Assembly (NCBI GenBank): GCA_018396935.1
Contig: JAGTRA010000073.1
Span: 1-5,024 of the forward strand
DNA from: Candidatus Bathyarchaeota archaeon
GTDB lineage: Archaea; Thermoproteota; Bathyarchaeia; Bathyarchaeales; Bathycorpusculaceae
Length of the DNA: 5,024 nucleotides
Reading direction: 5' to 3'
The notes under the pieces are model-generated. The model saw only the letters and a program-made list of their open reading frames with translations, did not search any database and was not told the DNA's origin. The stretch's first letter is position 1; every line of letters starts with the position of its first letter. Shown here one piece after another: positions 1 through 5,024 of this stretch. Position numbers and translations under genes: made by a program.

Positions 1-1193
1 TTAAGAGCTGACCATACAGCAAACTCTGAAAAAATCAAGTAGGGCTGAATGGAAATAACAACTCCTAAACTTTTCATTTGATCAACTAACTCCCTATTTA
101 AAACCGCTGCATTCTCAATGCGATAACGATGATTTATCATAGATGATAAAAGCGTCGTCTCCTTAATAGCCATCAATACTTCTTTAACAGCCCTATCACC
201 CATAGCATGGACTACTGCTTGGAGTCCAGATCTGCGGATTTTAGTAATAGCATCAGCAATAGATTCACGTGTATAGTGGAGGCTGCCCATATTTTCTGGT
301 TGATTTACGTATGGGCTGGAAAGGGCTGCTGTGCCAGCGGCTAAAGATCCATCTGCAAATATGATGACTCCCCCTAACTTAATGTCATTACATAGATCTC
401 CTAGCTCAATGAAATCTTCAAGCATATGCTCAGGAACTATCAATTTCACCCTCACTGGCAGGCGCCCTCTTTTAGCAAGCCATGATACAATTTTCTTTTC
501 GCCGGGCGAAGAAACAATCCAGTGAATGCTTGTGATGCCATTTTCTATAATTTTTCGGAAAGCTACGTCAATGTTTTCTAAGATTTCCTCCAGACTCTGC
601 TCAGGTATTACTCTCCAAACAAGGTCTGTTGCACTTTCAATTAAAACCCCGTTAGGGCTCCCTGAAGGATCCTTGCATATTTCGCCTCCAGGCGGTGATT
701 TTGTTTCACTATTTATTCCAGCGAGCATGAGCGCCATGCTGTTAGCAACACACACTCTGCCTTCGCTACGGTAAAGCACTACTGGATTATCTGGTGTAAC
801 TTCATCTAAGTCAATCGCGTTTGGAGGTCTTTTCTCCTTTAACCTCTTTTCATGCCACCCTCTTCCCAGGATCCACCTTCCCTTGGGAACTCCTTGAGCC
901 TTAAGCCTAACCTTGTTTTTAATCTCCTCGATGGATGCAGCATCGCTTAAGTCAAGCCACGCTAGCACCTTCGCGAAATCCAATAAATGTATATGGGTAT
1001 CTATGAATCCGGGAACTACAGTCTTACCCATTAAATCTATGACTCTAGTATCTGCGCCTTTATACTTAATTACCTCCGCTTCTTCACCCACCTCTATTAT
1101 TTTACCATTTTTAATAGCTACGGCTTTGGCTACGGGTTTCGCCGGATTCATGGTTAAAATAAGCCCTCCTCTTAGAATTAGGTCTGCCTCCAT
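1..1193 (-). CDS. YtcJ-like amidohydrolase (Amidohydrolase_3 family), C-terminus cut by window edge
   Basis: The reading frame is open from the ATG at 1193 to the left edge, giving 397 residues without a stop; family members usually have about 500-550, so the last quarter lies outside. The family consists of cytoplasmic metal-dependent TIM-barrel hydrolases acting on amide or related C-N bonds; the substrate here is unknown. Visible in order: the N-terminal beta-sandwich start (MEADLILRGG, with a typical KNGKI at 28-32), the PGFIDTHIHL metal motif with His67 and His69, GRGWHEKR (110-117), PPGGEI (167-172), FADGS (279-283) and VVHAMGDRA with His329. Departures from the family, judged from memory: Ile277 where the barrel Lys normally precedes FADGS, Asn361 in RIEN where RIEH is usual, and Arg146 in SEGR where DGH is usual. 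The start is supported by GGGAG (bases 1199-1203, minus strand) five bases upstream. It is divergent from the reductase at 1305. The family is confident; the activity is not. Confidence 0.88.
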   Translation of the reverse strand, partial: MEADLILRGGLILTMNPAKPVAKAVAIKNGKIIEVGEEAEVIKYKGADTRVIDLMGKTVVPGFIDTHIHLLDFAKVLAWLDLSDAASIEEIKNKVRLKAQGVPKGRWILGRGWHEKRLKEKRPPNAIDLDEVTPDNPVVLYRSEGRVCVANSMALMLAGINSETKSPPGGEICKDPSGSPNGVLIESATDLVWRVIPEQSLEEILENIDVAFRKIIENGITSIHWIVSSPGEKKIVSWLAKRGRLPVRVKLIVPEHMLEDFIELGDLCNDIKLGGVIIFADGSLAAGTAALSSPYVNQPENMGSLHYTRESIADAITKIRRSGLQAVVHAMGDRAVKEVLMAIKETTLLSSMINHRYRIENAAVLNRELVDQMKSLGVVISIQPYLIFSEFAVWSAL

Positions 1194-1198
1194 TTTAG

Positions 1199-1203
1199 CT
1201 CCC
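1199..1203 (-). promoter_or_regulatory. Ribosome binding site of the amidohydrolase gene
   Basis: Read on the minus strand this is GGGAG, five bases before the ATG at 1193. It fits the standard anti-Shine-Dalgarno sequence and fixes the start ahead of the next Met codon (residue 15). It is the clearest ribosome binding site in the window. Confidence 0.6.
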
Positions 1204-1247
1204 TTAAACTCTTGTTTGCTCGTCGACTGAGGTTATGCCTCATAGAG

Positions 1248-1256
1248 AAATAAATA
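1248..1256. promoter_or_regulatory. Candidate TATA-like box in the divergent intergenic region
   Basis: AAATAAATA on the plus strand lies in the 111-base gap between the divergent amidohydrolase and reductase genes. With the usual archaeal spacing of about 26 bases from TATA centre to transcription start, it would start a plus-strand transcript near 1278, with a leader of about 27 bases to the reductase. Read the other way it could serve the amidohydrolase, starting near 1226. Whether one box serves both directions is inference; no operator-like repeat is evident beside it. Confidence 0.35.
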
Positions 1257-1304
1257 GATAAGCAGCTACTATTATTCGTTCAGTTATCGTGGTGCTTTAA
1301 CTTG

Positions 1305-2387
1305 ATGAAGCGTTTGTTGGGCAGAACAGGCCTCGAAGTTTCTATCATAGGTTTTGGCGGCACTTGGATATCTGAACTAAGTTTTGAAGAGGCAAAACGT
1401 GTTGTACGCAGAGCGTATGAGCTTGGCATAAACTATTTTGATACTGCGAAGCTTGATGGAGATAGTGAGGAGAAACTCGGAGCTGCTTTAAAGGATGTTA
1501 GAGATAACTGTGTTATAGCCACTAAAACCGCCTCTAGAACAGGTGGTGAAGCTTATGACGATATTAAATGTAGTCTTAGAAGGCTTGGAATTGATAGGCT
1601 TGATATTATTCAACTTCATGGGATAGATGATGATAAAACGCTGTTAAAGGCGCTGCGTCCAGGCGGATCCCTGGAAGCCTGTAAAAAAGCTCGCTCTGAA
1701 GGCTTTGTCGACTTTATAGGGGTTACTGGCCATAAACCTCATGTCTTAGCTAAGGCTATTAAAACGCAAGAGTTTGACATGGTTCTCGTGCCTATTAACT
1801 ATTTGACGCGGCAAGCGCTGGAGGAGCTTGTACCCTTAGCTAAGGAACTTGGCGTAGGAATTGCGGCTATGAAACCCTTTTCGGCGAAGACGTCGAACCT
1901 GATAACATGCTTGTATAGGCCTTCATTGTCTCTGCTTTCAGATGAGCCTGATCTGAGACATTTATTGGGTGATGATATAGCCTCGAGGGTTAGGGTGGCT
2001 TTAAGATTTGTATTAGCTCAAGATGTTTCAACAGTGGTCGCTGGCTTTAAGTCTACCCAAGAAGTTGAGTTAGCTGCTGAGGTTGGAAATAGTTATAATG
2101 GTATAACTGAGGAGGAGAAAGCCTCATTCAATGCAAAACTTGGAAACTATTGTAGAGACTGCGGCCTTTGCATGCCCTGTCCAGAGAATATTAACATTCC
2201 AGCCGTTCTAAGATTTCACATGTTTCATGAAGTCTTCAACTTAAAGAATTGGGCTAGAAGACTCTATAAAGGTTTAGAAACCCCTGCTAGTGCATGCACT
2301 AAATGCGGGGAGTGTGAGAAAAAGTGCCCATATAATCTGCCGGTTAAGCTTATGCTGGAAAAAGCAATTCTGGATCTTGAAACGTAA
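1305..2387 (+). CDS. Aldo/keto reductase-fold oxidoreductase with C-terminal ferredoxin-type [4Fe-4S] domain
   Basis: A 360-residue protein resembling the COG1453-type predicted oxidoreductases: an aldo/keto reductase TIM barrel (about 1-260) followed by a ferredoxin domain. The barrel opens with LLGRTGLEVSIIGFG. NYFDTA gives Asp46, IATK gives Lys74 and IQLHG gives His105, three members of the classical tetrad. The fourth, Tyr, is expected in the Y-x-x-S-E motif, but the sequence has Asp51 (AKLDGDSEEKLG). VVAGFKSTQEVE (244-255) matches the cofactor-binding region near the end of the barrel. The tail has Cys283-286-289-292 followed by Pro (CX2CX2CX2CP) and Cys331-334-337-341 followed by Pro (CX2CX2CX3CP), enough for two [4Fe-4S] clusters. 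This suggests a cytoplasmic redox enzyme passing electrons between its barrel site and an iron-sulfur partner; substrate and cofactor are unknown. An in-frame TTG at 1302, seven bases after GGTG (1291-1294), is an alternative start, giving 361 residues. Confidence 0.9.
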   Translation: MKRLLGRTGLEVSIIGFGGTWISELSFEEAKRVVRRAYELGINYFDTAKLDGDSEEKLGAALKDVRDNCVIATKTASRTGGEAYDDIKCSLRRLGIDRLDIIQLHGIDDDKTLLKALRPGGSLEACKKARSEGFVDFIGVTGHKPHVLAKAIKTQEFDMVLVPINYLTRQALEELVPLAKELGVGIAAMKPFSAKTSNLITCLYRPSLSLLSDEPDLRHLLGDDIASRVRVALRFVLAQDVSTVVAGFKSTQEVELAAEVGNSYNGITEEEKASFNAKLGNYCRDCGLCMPCPENINIPAVLRFHMFHEVFNLKNWARRLYKGLETPASACTKCGECEKKCPYNLPVKLMLEKAILDLET

Positions 2388-2402
2388 CACCCGGCTCCCT
2401 TT

Positions 2403-3386
2403 CTATATTATAAATCCAAAAAACAAGCTCCTGATCATGATCAAGGGGATGCATACCAGAAGGATGAAGAGAATCATAACTAGGTTTCTTATTCTAAGAG
2501 TTTTTAGTATATGCATGTGGGAAACCTCTTCCTTTTGGTCGCCGATTATGTAATAGCCGGGTTTTTCTAGTTGTACATTTAATGCTCCAGCCATGGCTGC
2601 CATAAGCCAGCCATGATTTATGCTTGGAACTTTAGACTGGTCACGAATAGCTATTTTCCAAGCGTTCCTGTAGTCTTCGCCTAGTATGGCAGCGGCCACT
2701 ATTATAAGTAATGTTGTAAGCCTGGCGATTATGTAGTTCGCAGCTGTGTCAAGTCTAGCTGAAAACCAGCCTATGTTTATGTGCTCAGGGTCCTTAAAGC
2801 CCACCATGCCATCTAAGGTGTTTATAGCTCTGAAGGCTATAGCTCCCGGGACCCCGAAAAGTGCGTAGTAAAAGATTGGTGATAGCCTAAAATCTGTGAG
2901 GTTTTCAGCCATTGACTCGATAACCGAAGAAGCAATCTGTGGAGCTGTTAAATTGGTTGGGTCTCTTCTAGAGAAGTGAGCATATTTTCTAGCCTCAATT
3001 AAATCCCTAGCCTCAACGGCTTTTGCTGCTGCCTTAGCCCACTCTGTTTCCAGCCTTATACAGAGTGTTAACTTCAGAAGTAATGCAGCAACTATAATGT
3101 AAGCAATTAAGCCTAAATAATCGTACACCGCCTTTAGAAAGATATAAGCCGATACAGTGAAGGTTGCTATGACGGTTAATGCTAAAAAAACACCATTTAG
3201 CTTTTCCCTCTTCGGATTTGGATGTTTCAAACGTTTTTTCAAAAATCCTGTGAATTTTCCCATCCATACTGTTGGATGAACTTTATACCTTATCTTCCAG
3301 GGTTCATTGGGTGATGGATCGCTAATAAGCCAGTCTATTACAATAGCTAGGGTGAGAATAGTTAAAGCAATCGTCATGTTTAACAT
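2403..3386 (-). CDS. cbiB: Adenosylcobinamide-phosphate synthase, CbiB/CobD family
   Basis: A 327-residue integral membrane protein of typical length for CbiB (CobD in aerobic-pathway naming). In the late cobalamin pathway this family joins adenosylcobyric acid to aminopropanol or its phosphate, giving adenosylcobinamide (phosphate). Family signatures run through the chain: HPTVWMG (37-43), SRRDPTNLTAPQIASSVIES (139-158), then MAENLTDFRLSPIFYYALFG (159-178), INTLDGMVGFKDP (188-200), GWFSARLDTAANYIIARLT (206-224) and NHGWLMAAMAGALNVQLEKP (257-276). Hydrophobic stretches near 4-20, 66-84, 90-110, 218-235 and 301-318 are probable membrane segments. The start at 3386 has GGAG (3398-3401) eleven bases upstream and an in-frame TGA just before it; ATG at 3377 is an alternative. 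The gene is convergent with the reductase, 15 bases apart, and follows the radical SAM/SPASM gene by 96 bases. No other cobalamin gene is in the window, so the rest of the pathway must be encoded elsewhere, or salvage is used. Confidence 0.95.
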   Translation of the reverse strand: MLNMTIALTILTLAIVIDWLISDPSPNEPWKIRYKVHPTVWMGKFTGFLKKRLKHPNPKREKLNGVFLALTVIATFTVSAYIFLKAVYDYLGLIAYIIVAALLLKLTLCIRLETEWAKAAAKAVEARDLIEARKYAHFSRRDPTNLTAPQIASSVIESMAENLTDFRLSPIFYYALFGVPGAIAFRAINTLDGMVGFKDPEHINIGWFSARLDTAANYIIARLTTLLIIVAAAILGEDYRNAWKIAIRDQSKVPSINHGWLMAAMAGALNVQLEKPGYYIIGDQKEEVSHMHILKTLRIRNLVMILFILLVCIPLIMIRSLFFGFII

Positions 3387-3397
3387 GAAAGCTCATA

Positions 3398-3401
3398 CTC
3401 C
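3398..3401 (-). promoter_or_regulatory. Possible ribosome binding site of cbiB
   Basis: GGAG on the minus strand, eleven bases before the ATG at 3386. The spacing is longer than ideal, but an in-frame TGA lies between this site and the ATG, so translation cannot start further upstream in this frame. Confidence 0.4.
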
Positions 3402-3428
3402 GTCATCGGCTGGCATGCGTATAGAGGG

Positions 3429-3438
3429 GATATATAGA
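3429..3438 (-). promoter_or_regulatory. Candidate TATA box for cbiB
   Basis: TCTATATATC on the minus strand lies in the 96-base gap after the radical SAM/SPASM gene. The usual 26-base archaeal spacing puts the transcription start near 3407, leaving a leader of about 21 bases that contains the GGAG. This suggests cbiB can be transcribed on its own. No cobalamin riboswitch would fit in this gap, and none was seen. Confidence 0.4.
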
Positions 3439-3482
3439 ACATAAAAGCTGATGCTCAACAAGAATTGATGACCATGTAATGC

Positions 3483-4595
3483 TTAATTTTTTCCTCTTCT
3501 TAAATATGCTATATTTGTTGCTTCAGTACATGTGTGAAGCTTATTTTTGGGTATATAAGCGCATGCATAATCTGACTCAAAGTAGTCTCCTGTATAGGCG
3601 TAGGCTCTTGTGCGGCATCCTCCACATATAAATCTGTACTCACATACTCCGCATTTACCCTTCAAATTGTCTGGGTTTTTTAGTCTCTTGTAAAACTCAT
3701 TGTTTTGAACATCCTTCCACATTTCTTTTAGTGTTTTCTCCCTTATATTCCCAATTTTTAATCCCTCAGAATAGAAGCATGGAATTACATCACCATTCTC
3801 TAGAACGCTTAGGTAGCCGCCAAAGAGGAAATATATGCATTTTCCTGTAAATTCATTATCAAACCATTCTTGAAATCTCTCCGGATTTCTCTCCTTATAT
3901 ATCCTAGCGAAGAAGGGGCAGTGGACGTGGAAGTCAAACTTCCTCTTATACTCCTTATGTATCAAGTCGTAGAGGTGATTTAGGAACCACTCATATTGTT
4001 CAGGGGTTGGATCAAGACTTTTTTCATTCCTAGCTCTTCCACATGGAAGGAGATGATTGAACCACACAAATCTTGCACCATACTCCTCAGCCAGACTGAT
4101 AATGTGATCTGCGCCCTCTCTATAGTTTAGGGCGGTTATAGCCATAGATAAGCCATTCAGTATCCCAGCGTCTGAAAGCCTTTTTATAGCTGTAAGCGCC
4201 GCCCTATAAGTCCCCTTACCCCTAATTATATCATTAACCTCCTCAGGGCCATCGATGCTTACAGAAGTGAAAACCTCATTTTTAACAAGATTCCTGTAAA
4301 CTTCACCGTCCACAAACCAACCGTTAGTTAACAAGCAAACATTTAACCCCAACTTTCTAGCATGACTTATACACTCAAAAACATCCTTACGCATTAAAGG
4401 CTCTCCGCCTTTAAGCCCAAACCACTCAGAGCCAAAATCATATATCTGATCCACAAGCATAATCGTCTCCTCAGTCGTTAATTCATCAGGAGCTGGCTCC
4501 TTCTTCGCCTCAACATTACAATAAAGACAATTCAAGTTACAGGCCCTAGTAGCCCTCCAAGAGGTGATCAATAAAGGACCTTTAACCCTTGACAT
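3483..4595 (-). CDS. Radical SAM/SPASM-domain protein, AhbD/NirJ/MftC-like, substrate unknown
   Basis: Starting at the ATG at 4595 the protein has 370 residues. WRATRACNLNCLYC holds the radical SAM cluster motif CX3CX2C (Cys19, Cys23, Cys26), which binds the [4Fe-4S] cluster that cleaves S-adenosylmethionine; GGEP follows at 63-66 and SIDGP at 113-117. The C-terminal SPASM domain has all seven expected Cys: Cys253, Cys273 after NGDVIPC, Cys315, Cys318, Cys324, Cys327 and Cys345, which could hold two auxiliary clusters. The CGGCRTRAYAYTGDY stretch resembles the AhbD haem synthase, NirJ and mycofactocin MftC group more than the anaerobic sulfatase maturases. The cbiB neighbour makes a tetrapyrrole or cofactor role conceivable, but no ahb or nir partner and no small precursor peptide is visible, so I give no specific function. 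A TTG at 4607 would add four residues. Only a weak GGTTGAT directly precedes the ATG, so translation may be nearly leaderless. Confidence 0.9.
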   Translation of the reverse strand: MSRVKGPLLITSWRATRACNLNCLYCNVEAKKEPAPDELTTEETIMLVDQIYDFGSEWFGLKGGEPLMRKDVFECISHARKLGLNVCLLTNGWFVDGEVYRNLVKNEVFTSVSIDGPEEVNDIIRGKGTYRAALTAIKRLSDAGILNGLSMAITALNYREGADHIISLAEEYGARFVWFNHLLPCGRARNEKSLDPTPEQYEWFLNHLYDLIHKEYKRKFDFHVHCPFFARIYKERNPERFQEWFDNEFTGKCIYFLFGGYLSVLENGDVIPCFYSEGLKIGNIREKTLKEMWKDVQNNEFYKRLKNPDNLKGKCGVCEYRFICGGCRTRAYAYTGDYFESDYACAYIPKNKLHTCTEATNIAYLRRGKN

Positions 4596-4628
4596 ATCAA
4601 CCAACAAACTTAAAAAGGATTGTGCAAA

Positions 4629-4640
4629 CTAAAAAGTTTT
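4629..4640 (-). promoter_or_regulatory. Candidate TATA-like box for the radical SAM/SPASM gene
   Basis: AAAACTTTTTAG on the minus strand lies in the gap between the partial B12-binding radical SAM gene and the SPASM gene. Standard archaeal spacing puts the transcription start near 4608, about a dozen bases before the ATG at 4595. That short leader agrees with the weak ribosome binding site. A second T-rich run at 4611-4620 is too close to the start to act this way and could instead help terminate the upstream gene. Confidence 0.3.
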
Positions 4641-4681
4641 TGCATTTACGTTAATGTTTTCCTCATTAAGGCAATAAAGCG

Positions 4682-5024
4682 TTAGAACATGGCTGTTATT
4701 CGCCATAATATATGATTTAATGCTATTCTGGCCATAACTTTGCTATAAAAGTTCCCCGTCAAATACCCTTTTATAGCCTGTTTTATCATGTATGCTGGTG
4801 TATAAAATGAGTCATAGAATTTTTTTCTTGCATTTAATATTTCTTCAGCAGGCAGTTCAGGATTTTCAAAGACAACGTGGCTAGTATCATACTTATTCCA
4901 ATCATTAGAAATTTTCCATCCCATGTCTTCAATCAATGCACGAAGTATCGTTCCAGGATATGGTGTGGCGATACATAACCATGCATCATCAGGCTCCAAT
5001 CTACGAATGAAGTCTATAGTTTGT
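4682..5024 (-). CDS. C-terminal end of a B12-binding-type radical SAM protein (partial)
   Basis: The frame is open from the right edge to TAA at 4682-4684, giving the last 113 residues of a larger protein; the TTG at 4999 is internal, since the frame continues upstream to base 5024. The visible part matches the C-terminal region of cobalamin-binding-domain radical SAM proteins (BchE/HpnJ-like group): TIDFIRRLEPDDAWLCIATP, then YPGT, DWNKYDTSHVVFENPEL, and a basic, aromatic-rich helical tail with FYDSFYTPAYMIKQAIKGYL. IATPYPGT and the YDTSHVVF segment are the most telling. The N-terminal B12-binding domain and the CX3CX2C radical SAM motif would lie outside the window, so their presence is inferred from the family. 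Such proteins perform methylations, ring formations or other radical reactions, often in lipid or cofactor synthesis; the substrate is unknown. The gene is followed by the SPASM gene on the same strand after 86 bases. Confidence 0.8.
   Translation of the reverse strand, partial: QTIDFIRRLEPDDAWLCIATPYPGTILRALIEDMGWKISNDWNKYDTSHVVFENPELPAEEILNARKKFYDSFYTPAYMIKQAIKGYLTGNFYSKVMARIALNHILWRITAMF

Noticed and set aside
331..1230. Plus-strand open frames at 331-525, 526-774 and 913-1230
   Set aside because: They lie antisense to the amidohydrolase, whose minus-strand frame carries clear family motifs throughout; their translations are Ser/Ile-rich and resemble no known protein.
2288..2301. 14-base perfect palindrome TAGTGCATGCACTA
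   Set aside because: It lies inside the coding sequence of the reductase around the second Cys motif, is short, and shows no other sign of being a site.
2388..2402. Terminator between the convergent reductase and cbiB genes
   Set aside because: The 15-base gap has only a short CCCTTTCT pyrimidine run and no stem-loop, too weak to call.
2290..2553. Plus-strand open frame overlapping the end of the reductase and running antisense to cbiB
   Set aside because: It is a shifted frame across the ferredoxin tail and the antisense of cbiB; both true genes have strong motifs there.
3034..3267. Minus-strand open frame inside cbiB
   Set aside because: It is an alternative frame of cbiB, whose membrane segments and HPTVWMG motif occupy the same bases.
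4682..4999. A complete small 105-residue gene starting at TTG 4999
   Set aside because: The frame stays open to the window edge and the upstream codons continue the family similarity (TIDFIRR), so this is the tail of a longer protein.

Overview
The window looks like part of an archaeal chromosome. The evidence is moderate: short A/T-rich TATA-like boxes sit about 20-50 bases before several starts, Arg is mostly AGA/AGG and Ile often ATA, and the protein types (an aldo/keto reductase with a ferredoxin tail, CbiB-type cobalamin synthase, SPASM and B12-binding radical SAM proteins) suit an anaerobic archaeon. A Thermoproteota/Bathyarchaeia-like lineage would fit, but I cannot assign it from this sequence. 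There is no rRNA, tRNA, CRISPR array or mobile element, and no gene-free stretch longer than about 110 bases.

Layout: (1) bases 1-1193, minus strand: a YtcJ-like amidohydrolase, cut by the left edge so its C-terminus is missing. (2) 1194-1304: a short divergent intergenic region with an A/T-rich box. (3) 1305-2387, plus strand: an aldo/keto reductase-fold protein with a C-terminal double-cluster ferredoxin domain. (4) 2403-3386, minus strand: CbiB/CobD, the membrane adenosylcobinamide-phosphate synthase, converging on the reductase with only 15 bases between the stops. (5) 3483-4595, minus strand: a radical SAM/SPASM protein of the AhbD/NirJ/MftC-like type. (6) 4682-5024, minus strand: the C-terminal end of a B12-binding-type radical SAM protein, cut by the right edge.

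The three minus-strand genes on the right share an orientation and possibly a theme of radical SAM and cobalamin chemistry. The 86-96 base gaps, each with a candidate TATA box, suggest separate promoters rather than one tight operon. The divergent pair on the left does not make an obvious pathway with them.

The most notable observation is that both left-hand enzymes depart from their families at positions normally needed for catalysis. The amidohydrolase lacks the usual Lys and one usual His metal ligand. The reductase has Asp where the catalytic Tyr should be. I see no convincing new multi-gene system. The best leads are these altered active sites and the radical SAM protein of unknown substrate.
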